Assembly: GCF_900109995.1 (NCBI RefSeq)
Contig: NZ_FOCB01000020.1
Coordinates: forward strand, 1-63,641
Direction: 5' to 3'
DNA length: 63,641 bases
From: Pseudomonas sp. ok272
GTDB taxonomy: Bacteria; Pseudomonadota; Gammaproteobacteria; Pseudomonadales; Pseudomonadaceae
Every line of letters starts with the position of its first letter. Within the stretch, counting starts at the first letter, position 1. The notes beneath the pieces are model-generated. The model saw only the letters and a program-made list of their open reading frames with translations. It was not told the DNA's origin and did not search any database. The position numbers were made by a program, and so were the translations under genes. Positions 43,501 to 51,841 of the stretch are shown here, piece after piece.

Positions 43501-43851
43501 TTGCACTGAGTGACCGCAGCAGAACGCCCGGTTCGCTGCGGCTGATACCCCCCCCACGACTAGTCAGCCCTGGTGTGATGCGCTAACGCTCCCCGCCAGG
43601 GCGCTTGTCGCTTTTGCAACGCCCCGCCTTTGCTCGCGTTCCGCAACTGAGCCCGCCATTGGGCGGTGTCGGCGAACGAGGGCCCCTCGCTTCACGCATT
43701 GCGCCCAGCAACAGCTTTTTCCTTACTAGCGACCACATAAAACATCATTTCGCCAATCCCCGGCTGCACACAGAATGCGGGCAACAGCCTTGCGTTGATC
43801 GCCACAGCACCGACGGTGCTGAGTCCATCCACCTTTCAGAAGTGCACAGCC
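43501..43851. other. Intergenic region before the flavin monooxygenase operon
   Basis: 351 bases without a credible gene. It contains C-rich and inverted short segments (for example GGCGCTT/..., GCGCTAACGCTCCCCGCC) but no clear terminator or REP. It presumably carries the promoter of the 43.85-48.5 kb operon. Confidence 0.5.
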
Positions 43852-45168
43852 ATGACCCTTGAGAACACCCAGATAGATACGCTTGTGATTGGCGCCGGCC
43901 AGGCCGGTGTGGCGATGAGTGAGCACTTGAGCCGGCAGGGCGTGCCCCACCTGGTGCTGGAGCGTGATCGGATTGCGCAAGCTTGGCGCACCGGGCGTTG
44001 GGATTCGTTGGTGGCCAATGGTCCGGCCTGGCACGACCGTTTTCCGGGGCTCGAATTCGATGGCGTCGACCCTGACGGCTTCGCCTCCAAGGATCAGGTG
44101 GCCGAGTACTTCGAGGCCTACGCCAAGCAGATCGACGCGCCGATTCGCACCGGGGTGGAGGTGCAGAAGGTCGAGCGCAATGTCGGGCGCCCAGGCTTCA
44201 CCGTTGAAACGTCCCAAGGTGTGATCGAGGCCCGCAACGTGGTGGTCGCCACCGGTCCGTTCCAGCGTCCCGCGATCCCGCCGATTGCCCCGCAGATTCC
44301 CGGCATCAACCAGATTCACTCGGCCGACTACCGCAACCCGCAGCAGCTGCCAGACGGCGCCGTGCTGGTGGTCGGCGCGGGTTCGTCCGGGGTGCAGATT
44401 GCCGATGAGTTGCAGCGTGCCGGCAAGCAGGTCTACCTCTCGGTGGGCGCCCATGATCGTCCGCCGCGTGCCTACCGCAACCGTGATTTCTGCTGGTGGC
44501 TGGGGGTGCTGGGCGACTGGGATGCCGAGGCCGTGCAGCCGGGCAAAGAGCACGTGACCATCGCCGTGAGCGGTGCGCGTGGCGGTGAAACCATTGACTT
44601 CCGGCGACTCGCCCACCAGGGCATGACCCTGGTGGGCCTGACGAAAGCCTTCGACGGTGCGCAGGTGAGCTTCGAAGCCAACCTGGCGGACAACATCGCC
44701 CGTGGCGATGAGAACTACCTGGCGCTGCTGGATGCCGCCGATGCCTACATCGAGCGCAATGGCCTCGACCTGCCGCTGGAACCGCAGGCCCGGGTGGTGC
44801 TGGCCGACCCGCCATGCCTGAGCCAGCCGATCCTTGAACTGGACCTGCGCGCAGCGGGCGTCACCACGATTATCTGGGCCACCGGCTACACCACCGACTA
44901 CAGCTGGCTGAAGGTCAATGCCTTCAAGGACAACGGCAAGCCCAAGCACCAGCGCGGCGTATCGAGCGAGCCGGGCGTGTACTTCGTCGGCCTGCCGTGG
45001 TTGTCCCGCAGGGGCTCGGCGTTCATCTGGGGCGTGTGGCACGACGCCAAGCACATCAGCGACCACATCGTGAAACAACGCACCTACTTCACCTACCAGG
45101 ATGCCGCGCAACGCCAGGCCCAGGCCGCAAAGCCCATCCACAAAGCCAGCCTCATGGGAGTCCGTTGA
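43852..45168 (+). CDS. Flavin-containing monooxygenase (CzcO-like)
   Basis: 438 residues. FAD loop TLVIGAGQAGVAMSEHL at the start, NADPH loop VLVVGAGSSGVQIADEL near 180, and the C-terminal ATGYTTDYSWL typical of FMO/YUCCA-like N- or Baeyer-Villiger oxygenases. RAWRTGR-type AQAWRTGRWDSLVANGP lies between. First gene of an operon with Rid, DUF1028 and deacylase genes. Likely N-hydroxylates or oxidises an amine intermediate; inference. Confidence 0.85.
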   Translation: MTLENTQIDTLVIGAGQAGVAMSEHLSRQGVPHLVLERDRIAQAWRTGRWDSLVANGPAWHDRFPGLEFDGVDPDGFASKDQVAEYFEAYAKQIDAPIRTGVEVQKVERNVGRPGFTVETSQGVIEARNVVVATGPFQRPAIPPIAPQIPGINQIHSADYRNPQQLPDGAVLVVGAGSSGVQIADELQRAGKQVYLSVGAHDRPPRAYRNRDFCWWLGVLGDWDAEAVQPGKEHVTIAVSGARGGETIDFRRLAHQGMTLVGLTKAFDGAQVSFEANLADNIARGDENYLALLDAADAYIERNGLDLPLEPQARVVLADPPCLSQPILELDLRAAGVTTIIWATGYTTDYSWLKVNAFKDNGKPKHQRGVSSEPGVYFVGLPWLSRRGSAFIWGVWHDAKHISDHIVKQRTYFTYQDAAQRQAQAAKPIHKASLMGVR

Positions 45169-45578
45169 TGCCTACTCATACCCGCATCCGCATGTTCAAC
45201 ACCAAAGACACCTACCCCAACCAGACGCTGGACAACGATCTGTGCCAGGCCGTGCGTGCCGGCAACACCGTGTATGTGCGCGGCCAGGTTGGCACCGACT
45301 TCGATGGTCAATTGGTGGGCCTGGGTGACCCGCGCGCCCAGGCCGAGCAAGCGATGCGTAACGTCAAGCAGTTGCTCGAAGAAGCCGGCAGCGACATGAG
45401 CCACATCGTCAAGACCACCACCTACCTGACGGACCCGCGCTACCGCGAGCCGGTGTACCAGGAGGTCGGCAAGTGGCTCAAGGGCGTGTTCCCGATCTCC
45501 ACCGGCCTGGTGGTCAGCGCCCTCGGCCAGCCGCAGTGGCTGATGGAAATCGACGTGATTGCGGTGATCCCGGAATAA
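45168..45578 (+). CDS. Rid-family protein lacking the active-site arginine
   Basis: 136 residues with the Rid fold (GNTVYVRGQVGTDFDG, QAMRNVKQLLEEAGSDMSHI, WLMEIDVIAVIPE). Where RidA has PxR, this protein has FPISTG: the catalytic arginine position is S111. It belongs therefore to one of the Arg-less Rid subfamilies, whose activities are unknown. ATG shares bases with the FMO stop (TGATG). Confidence 0.85.
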   Translation: MPTHTRIRMFNTKDTYPNQTLDNDLCQAVRAGNTVYVRGQVGTDFDGQLVGLGDPRAQAEQAMRNVKQLLEEAGSDMSHIVKTTTYLTDPRYREPVYQEVGKWLKGVFPISTGLVVSALGQPQWLMEIDVIAVIPE

Positions 45579-45587
45579 GGAACGACC

Positions 45588-46262
45588 ATGACTTTTTCTA
45601 TCGTTGGACGCTGCGCCGAGACCGGCCAGTTGGGCATCGCCATCAGCTCCTCCAGCATCGCCGTTGGCGCCCGTTGCCCATGGTTGCGCGCCGGTGTCGG
45701 TGCGGTGGCGAGCCAGAACATCACCTTGCCGGCCTTGGGCCCGCAGATCCTCGATGAGCTGGCCGCAGGTTCGACGCCGGGCCAGGCCCTGGATCACGCG
45801 CTGACCCGCAATGGCTACAGCCAATACCGCCAGGTGGCGGTGGTCGACGCCCAGGGTCGTACCGGCGTGTTCAGCGGCAATCACGCCCTGGGCACCCACA
45901 ACGCACTGGCCGGCGAGCAGTGCGTGGCAGCGGGCAATTTGTTGGCCAGTGCCGAGGTGATCGCGGCCATGGTCGCGGCGTTCGAGGGTGCCGAAGGGTG
46001 CCTGGCGGCGCGCCTGATGAGCGCGTTGCAGGCTGGCCAGGACGCCGGCGGCGAGGCGGGCGTGGTGCATTCGGCGGCGCTGTCGGTGGTCGGTGAGCTG
46101 ACCTGGCCCATCGTCGACCTGCGGGTGGACTGGGCCGACGAGAACCCCATCGGCGAGTTGGGCAAACTGTGGCTCGCCTACGAGCCGCAACTGCAGGACT
46201 ACCTGACCCGCGCCCTCGATCCCACCCAGGCACCGAGTTATGGAGTGCCCGGCGATGAGTGA
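45588..46262 (+). CDS. DUF1028 protein
   Basis: 224 residues in the Ntn-hydrolase-like DUF1028 family: TFSIVGRCAETGQLGIAISS at the N-terminus and VASQNITLPALGPQILDELA, HALGTHNALAGEQCVAAGNL. Often found with Rid and ArgE-like genes. Function unknown; Ntn-type amidohydrolase activity has been suggested from fold. Nine bases after the Rid gene and overlapping the next gene by eight. Confidence 0.85.
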   Translation: MTFSIVGRCAETGQLGIAISSSSIAVGARCPWLRAGVGAVASQNITLPALGPQILDELAAGSTPGQALDHALTRNGYSQYRQVAVVDAQGRTGVFSGNHALGTHNALAGEQCVAAGNLLASAEVIAAMVAAFEGAEGCLAARLMSALQAGQDAGGEAGVVHSAALSVVGELTWPIVDLRVDWADENPIGELGKLWLAYEPQLQDYLTRALDPTQAPSYGVPGDE

Positions 46263-47424
46263 ACTGCGTAGCCGCGCCCTGCTCGAACAGCTGGTGGGTT
46301 TTGCCACGGTCAGCCGTGATTCGAACCTGGCGCTGATCGAGTTCGTGCGCGATTACTTGCGTGACGTCGGCGTGGACTGCGAGTTGATCTACAACGCCGA
46401 GCGGACCAAGGCCAATCTGTTGGCCACCGTCGGCCCGCCGGTGGCCGGCGGCATTGTGTTGTCGGGGCACACCGATGTCGTCCCGGTGGACGGCCAGGCC
46501 TGGACCGTCGAGCCGTTTGCCTTGAGCGAGGCGCACGGCAAGCTGTTTGGGCGCGGCACGGCGGACATGAAAGGCTATCTGGCGTCGGTGCTGGCGGCGG
46601 TGCCGATGTTTCTCGCCAGCCCCCTGAACCGTCCGGTGCACCTGGCGTTTTCTTATGACGAAGAAGTCGGTTGCCTGGGGGTGCGCAGCCTGTTGGCGGT
46701 GTTGCCCCAGCGCATCCCGGCGCCTGCGCTGTGCCTGATTGGCGAGCCGACCGAGCTTAAACCGGTGCTCGGTCACAAGGGCAAGCTGGCGATGCGGTGC
46801 CACGTGCGCGGCGCCGCCTGCCATTCGGCCTACGCGCCGTACGGGGTGAATGCGATTGAACAGGCTGCCCGCCTGATTGGCCGGCTGGGGGAGATCGGCG
46901 CCACGCTGGCCGAGCCACAGTTGCATGACGAACGCTTTGATCCGGCCTACTCGACAGTGCAGGTCGGGGTGATCCAGGGCGGCACCGCGTTGAACATCGT
47001 GCCCGCTGATTGCCGCTTTGATTTTGAAGTGCGGGCCTTGCCCGACTTTGACCCCCAGGCGGTGGTGGATGAGCTACACCATTATGCGCAGCACCAGCTG
47101 TTGCCCGGCATGCAGGCGGTCAAGGCCGACACCGCGATTCGCTTTGAACCGCTGTCGGCCTATCCGGGCCTGGCGACACCGGCCGACAGCGCCGCCGCCC
47201 GCCTGATCGCCCGCCTGTGCGGCAGCGATGACTTCGGCACCGTGGCGTTCGGCACCGAAGGGGGGTTGTTCGATCAAGCGGGTATCCCGTCGGTGGTCTG
47301 CGGTCCCGGCAGCATGGACCAGGGCCACAAGCCCGACGAGTACGTGAGCATCGAACAGATGGCGGCGTGTGATCGCTTGATGGACCGCATCGCCGCGTAC
47401 CTGAGTCAACCCGACGAGCACTAA
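46255..47424 (+). CDS. argE: ArgE-like M20 deacylase
   Basis: 389 residues of the M20 acetylornithine-deacetylase family. Metal ligands: VLSGHTDVVPVDG, GRGTADMKGY, the general base in SYDEEVGCLG, and GPGSMDQGHKPDEYV near the end. The lid domain begins about LGHKGKLAMRCHVRGAACHS. In this context it may deacylate an N-acyl amino acid rather than serve arginine synthesis. ATG at 46255 with GGAG upstream; overlaps DUF1028. Confidence 0.85.
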   Translation: MSELRSRALLEQLVGFATVSRDSNLALIEFVRDYLRDVGVDCELIYNAERTKANLLATVGPPVAGGIVLSGHTDVVPVDGQAWTVEPFALSEAHGKLFGRGTADMKGYLASVLAAVPMFLASPLNRPVHLAFSYDEEVGCLGVRSLLAVLPQRIPAPALCLIGEPTELKPVLGHKGKLAMRCHVRGAACHSAYAPYGVNAIEQAARLIGRLGEIGATLAEPQLHDERFDPAYSTVQVGVIQGGTALNIVPADCRFDFEVRALPDFDPQAVVDELHHYAQHQLLPGMQAVKADTAIRFEPLSAYPGLATPADSAAARLIARLCGSDDFGTVAFGTEGGLFDQAGIPSVVCGPGSMDQGHKPDEYVSIEQMAACDRLMDRIAAYLSQPDEH

Positions 47425-47442
47425 ACGGTATGTTCTTCCCAC

Positions 47443-47450
47443 AACAATAA
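47443..47450 (+). promoter_or_regulatory. Crc/Hfq-type CA motif before the binding-protein gene
   Basis: AACAATAA within CACAACAATAACGGGG lies 26 bases upstream of the binding-protein ATG, matching AAnAAnAA. Confidence 0.4.
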
Positions 47451-47475
47451 CGGGGTAATCCCGAGGAACCGAACC

Positions 47476-48516
47476 ATGTCCAGATCCTTGCGTTGCAGTG
47501 TTTCATTGGCCCTGGCGCTGCTCAGTGGCAGTGCCCTGGCCGCGCCCGCGAGCCTTACCGTGATCTCCTTTGGCGGGGCGACCAAGCAGGCCCAGGAACA
47601 GGCCTACTTCCAGCCGTTCAATGCCAGTGGCGCGGGCAAGATCATTGCCGGCGAGTACAACGGCGAGTTGTCGAAAATCAAGGCCATGGTCTCGGCCGGC
47701 CACACCAGTTGGGACGTGGTCGAGGTGGAAAGCCCCGACCTGTTGCGCGGCTGCGAGGAAGGGCTGTTCGAGAAGCTCGAACCGGGCCGCTTCGGCAACT
47801 CGGCGGACTTCGTGCCGGGGGCGTTCACCGAGTGCGGCGTCGCCACGTATGTGTGGTCCATGGTCATGGCCTATGACCAGGGCAAGGTGGCCAAGGCGCC
47901 GCAGTCCTGGGCCGATTTCTGGAACGTCGCGGCGTACCCGGGCAAGCGTGGTTTGCGCAAGAGTGCCAAGTACACCCTGGAAATTGCCTTGCTGGCCGAT
48001 GGGGTCAAGTTGGATGACCTGTACAAGGTGTTGAACACGCCTGAGGGTGTGACGCGGGCCTTTGCCAAGCTGGACCAGATCAAGCCGAACATTCAGTGGT
48101 GGGAGGCGGGTGCCCAGCCGGCGCAGTGGTTGATCGCCGGGGATGTGGTGATGAGTGCGGCCTACAACGGGCGCATCGCGGCGGCGCAGAAGGAAGGCAT
48201 GAAGCTGAGTATTGTCTGGCCGCAGAGCCTCTACGATCCGGAGTATTGGGCGGTGGTCAAGGGCACGCCGAACAAGGCGCTGGCCGAGCAGTTCATTGCG
48301 TTTGCCAGCCAGCCTCAGGCACAGAAGGTGTTTTCGGAGAATATTCCTTACGGTCCGGTTCATCTCAAGACCCTGGGGTTGTTGCCTGAGGCGGTGCGTG
48401 AGCAGTTGCCGACGGCCGAGGCGAATCTGGCCGGGGCCCGGGCGGTGGATGCGGAGTTCTGGGTGGATCATGGCGAGGAGCTTGAGCAGCGGTTTAATGC
48501 TTGGGCGGCGCGCTAG
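47476..48516 (+). CDS. Spermidine/putrescine-type ABC binding protein (PotD family)
   Basis: 346 residues with signal peptide (SLRCSVSLALALLSGSALAA) and the PotD-like bilobed fold: LTVISFGGATKQAQEQAYFQ, DVVEVESPDLLRGCEEGLFE, WWEAGAQPAQWLIAGDVVMS. No ATPase or permease gene follows, so it may use the PotAHI-type transporter encoded at 55-59 kb or elsewhere. End of the FMO-Rid-DUF1028-ArgE operon. Confidence 0.85.
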   Translation: MSRSLRCSVSLALALLSGSALAAPASLTVISFGGATKQAQEQAYFQPFNASGAGKIIAGEYNGELSKIKAMVSAGHTSWDVVEVESPDLLRGCEEGLFEKLEPGRFGNSADFVPGAFTECGVATYVWSMVMAYDQGKVAKAPQSWADFWNVAAYPGKRGLRKSAKYTLEIALLADGVKLDDLYKVLNTPEGVTRAFAKLDQIKPNIQWWEAGAQPAQWLIAGDVVMSAAYNGRIAAAQKEGMKLSIVWPQSLYDPEYWAVVKGTPNKALAEQFIAFASQPQAQKVFSENIPYGPVHLKTLGLLPEAVREQLPTAEANLAGARAVDAEFWVDHGEELEQRFNAWAAR

Positions 48517-48572
48517 TCGGGTTGTCATGGGTGGGGGGCTTGTTTTCGATGGCGGCCTCCCGGCCTATGTTT

Positions 48573-48757
48573 AGCGGGTGTCCTCGAACCCACTGTGGGA
48601 GCGGGCTTGCTCGCGAAGACGGCCTGCCAGTCGACTCATCTTTAGCGGGTGTTCTCGGACCCACTGTGGGAGCGGGCTTGCTCGCGAAGACGGCCCACCA
48701 GTCGACTCATCTTTAGCGGGTGTTCTCGAACCCACTGTGGGAGCGAAGGCGGCCTTC
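48573..48757 (+). repeat. 71-bp tandem repeat with REP arm (about 2.5 copies)
   Basis: AGCGGGTGT starts at 48573, 48644 and 48715. Each 71-bp unit has CCACTGTGGGAGCGGGCTTG, CTCGCGAAGACGGC and CAGTCGACTCATCTTT. Copies are almost identical; the third is cut after its REP arm. Adjoins copy B of the dispersed repeat. Confidence 0.9.
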
Positions 48758-48768
48758 CGGCCGGCCTA

Positions 48769-49131
48769 GTTCTGGCGGTTGGTGTACATATCCATTGCTG
48801 CGGGTGCGGCGACTGTTGGTTTCGCCCTGACGGTCGAGTCCCTTTTGTCAAACGCCACAAAAGGAACCAAAAAGGCTCGCCCCGAGCGTTCGGCCCTTCG
48901 CTTAGGCTTAGGGTTCCTTCGCTACGCTATCCCTCTGGGGGCATTGCCCTCCGGTTTGCTTCGCTGCACCTCCATGCAATGTGTTCGACTGCGTCGAACG
49001 GCGCTGTGCGCCAGTCCCCAGCGGGACACCTGCGCTCAGCCTGCCGATGGGGCGGGTGGATCAACAGCCAGATCAAGATCAACAGCCAGATCAAGAGCGG
49101 CAGGCGAGCTACCGCTCGGCCTGTTGAGTGG
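48769..49131 (+). repeat. Dispersed ~360-bp repeat, copy B
   Basis: Second copy of the repeat at 29214-29564, same orientation. It differs by about a dozen or more substitutions and by an extra short internal duplication near 49060 (GATCAACAGCCA). It ends 10 bases before the mdeB stop codon. Confidence 0.85.
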
Positions 49132-49141
49132 AGGTGAGGCC

Positions 49142-51829
49142 TTATTGGTTCCAGGGGGGTGTGTGTGGTGGCTTGGGTTTGTAACGCTGTATCGCCTCGG
49201 CCAGCACCTTTGCATCCAATCCTTCGTGATCCACCAGGCTTTTCAAGCCGGCAATCACGATGCTGTGGCGGTCTACTTCAAAGAATTCCCTCAAGTTGTG
49301 GCGATTGTCACTACGTCCGAAGCCGTCGGTGCCTAGGGTGGTGTAGGGCGCGTTGAGGTATTCGGCGATCAGTTGTGGCCAGGCGCGGATGTAGTCGCTG
49401 GCGGCGATGATGGGGAGGTGGCCGCTCAGGTATTTGTCCAGTTGGGTGTGGCGTCGGGGGCCGGTGTGCAAGCGGTTGTCGCGCTGGGCCTCGCGGGCTT
49501 CGCGGGCCAGTTCGCTGAAACTGGTGGCGCTGAATACGTCGCTGTCGATACCCCAGTCCTGCGCGAGGAGGGCGCTGGCTTCGATGACTTCCCGCAGGAT
49601 GGTCCCGGACCCGATCAGCCGCAGGCGGGTTCGCGTCGGTTCACTGTGGCTACTGGAGTAACGATAGAGGCCGCGCAGGAGGTCGGCGTGGTGCTCGTCC
49701 TCCAGTGACGGTTGCGGGTAGTTTTCATTCATCACGGCCACGTAGTGAAATTCGTCGCACTGCTGCTCCAGCAGGCGCCGTGCCGCGTGGTCGAGGATGA
49801 CGGCCAGTTCTGCGGCGAAGCACGGGTCCCAGGCGCGGCAGTTGGGCACCATCGAGGCCATCACCAGGCTGGAGCCGTCCTGATGCTGCAGGCCTTCGCC
49901 GCCCAGGGTGGTGCGGCCGGCCGTGGCGCCGAGCAGGATGCCGCGCGAGCGCTGGTCGGCGGCGGCCCAGATCAGATCGCCAACCCGCTGGAAGCCGAAC
50001 ATCGAGTAATAGATGTAGACCGGCAGCATCGGCTCGCCGTGTACCGAATAGGAGGTGGCCGCCGCGACCCAGGACGACAGGGCGCCGGCTTCGGTGATGC
50101 CTTCTTCCAGCAACTGGCCGCTGCGCGACTCGCGATAGGACAGGATCGAGCCGCTGTCTTCGGGTTCGTACAACTGGCCGTGGGGGGAGTAGATGCCGAT
50201 CTGCCGGAACAGGCTGGCCATGCCGAAGGTGCGCGCTTCGTCGGCGACAATCGGCACCACCCTGGGCCCCAGTTGTGGGGCCTTGAGCCAGGCGGTGAGG
50301 ATGCGTACGGCGGCCATGGTGGTCGACATCTCCTTGCCGCCGGCCCGCAAGGCAAAGCCGCCGCTGAGCTCCAGCGCCGGCACCGGGATGGTCGGCGCTG
50401 CGCTCTGGCGTGCCGGCAATGGCCCGCCCAGGGCCTGACGGCGGGCACGTAGGTAGTGCATTTGCGGGCTGTCTTCGGGGGGACGGTAGAAGCGCAGTTG
50501 TTCGACGTCTTCATCGCTCAGGGGCAGGTGGAAGCGGTCGCGGAAGGTCAGCAGGGCGGCGACGTCGAGTTTTTTCGCCTGGTGTGCGGTCATCCGCGAC
50601 TCACCGGCGGCACCGATGCCATAACCTTTCTTGGTCTTGGCCAGGATCACCGTCGGCCGGCCCTTGCACGCCTTGGCGGCGGCGAAGGCGGCGTAGAGTT
50701 TCCTGAAGTCATGGCCGCCGCGCTTGAGGTTGTTGATCTCCTCCACGCTCATGTGTTCCACCAGGCGCCGCACGTTGGGGTCTTTCTGGAAGAAGTGTTC
50801 CAGGTTGTAGGCGCCGTCGTGGGCGCCGAGGGTCTGGTATTCGCCATCGGGGGTGGCCGCCAGGCGCTTGAGCAGCACGTTGTCGGTGTCGCGGGCGAAC
50901 AGCGCGTCCCACTCCGAGCCCCACAGCACCTTGATCACGTTCCAGCCGGCACCGGCGAACAGTGCTTCGAGTTCCTGGATGATCTGGCCGTTGCCCCGCA
51001 CGGGGCCGTCGAGTCGCTGCAGGTTGCAGTTGACGATGAAGGTCAGGTTGTCCAACTGTTCGCGGGCGGCCAGGGACAGGCCGGCGATGGATTCGGGCTC
51101 GTCCATCTCGCCATCGCCGAACACGCCCCAGACGTGCCGGCCTTCGGTCTGCGTGATGCCGCGGTGTTGCAGGTAGCGCATGAACCGCGCCTGGTACACC
51201 GCACTGATCGGACCGATGCCCATGGAGCCGGTGGGGAACTGCCAGAAGTCCGGCATCAGCCACGGGTGAGGGTAGGAACACAGGCCGGGGCCGTTGATTT
51301 CCTGGCGGTAGTTGGCCAGTTGCTCCTCGCTCAGGCGACCTTCAAGGAAGGCCCGGGCATACACGCCCGGCGCCGAGTGGGGCTGGAAGAACACCAGGTC
51401 GGCGTTGCGCTGGCCGCTGTCGCCATCGCCACGGAAAAAATGCTGGAAGCCCACTTCGAAGATTTCCGCCGCCGAGGCGTAACTGGCGATGTGGCCGCCC
51501 AGTTCACCATAGGCGTGGTTGGCGCGCACCACCATGGCCAGGGCGTTCCAGCGCAGCAGGCCGGTGATGTGCTCTTCCAGCGCCAGGTCGCCGGGGTAGG
51601 GGCCTTGTTGCTCCACGGACAGGGTGTTGCGGTAGGCGGAAAACGCCTGGCTATCGCGGTTGATGCCGTGTTCGCCGGCGTATTGCTCCAGGCGCTTGAG
51701 CAGGTAGCGGGCGCGCTCCGGGCCGCAGGTGTCGAGGGTCGAGGCCAGGGCGTCGAGCCATTCGCCGGTTTCCTGCGGGTCCGGGTCGCTGCGCTCGTTC
51801 TCGTGGGCGGGGTCTGTGGGCGTGGCCAT
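49142..51829 (-). CDS. mdeB: Alpha-keto-acid dehydrogenase E1 homologue, MdeB type
   Basis: 895 residues of the homodimeric E1 (AceE-like) family: thiamine diphosphate motif GDGEMDEPESIAGLSLAARE ending at NCN, catalytic histidines around NHAYGELGGH, and LPVYIYYSMFGFQRVGDLIW. In Pseudomonas putida the gene next to methionine gamma-lyase is mdeB, thought to oxidise 2-oxobutyrate released by the lyase. Gene order mdeA-mdeB with 12 bases between supports this identity over housekeeping aceE. ATG at 51829 with GGAGG. Confidence 0.9.
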   Translation of the reverse strand: MATPTDPAHENERSDPDPQETGEWLDALASTLDTCGPERARYLLKRLEQYAGEHGINRDSQAFSAYRNTLSVEQQGPYPGDLALEEHITGLLRWNALAMVVRANHAYGELGGHIASYASAAEIFEVGFQHFFRGDGDSGQRNADLVFFQPHSAPGVYARAFLEGRLSEEQLANYRQEINGPGLCSYPHPWLMPDFWQFPTGSMGIGPISAVYQARFMRYLQHRGITQTEGRHVWGVFGDGEMDEPESIAGLSLAAREQLDNLTFIVNCNLQRLDGPVRGNGQIIQELEALFAGAGWNVIKVLWGSEWDALFARDTDNVLLKRLAATPDGEYQTLGAHDGAYNLEHFFQKDPNVRRLVEHMSVEEINNLKRGGHDFRKLYAAFAAAKACKGRPTVILAKTKKGYGIGAAGESRMTAHQAKKLDVAALLTFRDRFHLPLSDEDVEQLRFYRPPEDSPQMHYLRARRQALGGPLPARQSAAPTIPVPALELSGGFALRAGGKEMSTTMAAVRILTAWLKAPQLGPRVVPIVADEARTFGMASLFRQIGIYSPHGQLYEPEDSGSILSYRESRSGQLLEEGITEAGALSSWVAAATSYSVHGEPMLPVYIYYSMFGFQRVGDLIWAAADQRSRGILLGATAGRTTLGGEGLQHQDGSSLVMASMVPNCRAWDPCFAAELAVILDHAARRLLEQQCDEFHYVAVMNENYPQPSLEDEHHADLLRGLYRYSSSHSEPTRTRLRLIGSGTILREVIEASALLAQDWGIDSDVFSATSFSELAREAREAQRDNRLHTGPRRHTQLDKYLSGHLPIIAASDYIRAWPQLIAEYLNAPYTTLGTDGFGRSDNRHNLREFFEVDRHSIVIAGLKSLVDHEGLDAKVLAEAIQRYKPKPPHTPPWNQ

Positions 51830-51841
51830 GATCAACCTCCC

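Noticed and set aside
43501..43851. tRNA or small RNA in the gap before the FMO operon
   Set aside because: No cloverleaf, T-loop consensus or terminator-like hairpin could be found by eye.
48779..49336. ORFs within the dispersed repeat copies as genes
   Set aside because: The two copies do not keep the same frame, start or length, and the frames run into neighbouring repeat or antisense DNA.
49142..51829. Housekeeping pyruvate dehydrogenase E1 (aceE)
   Set aside because: The immediate linkage to mdeA and divergent mdeR fits MdeB better; no E2 gene follows.
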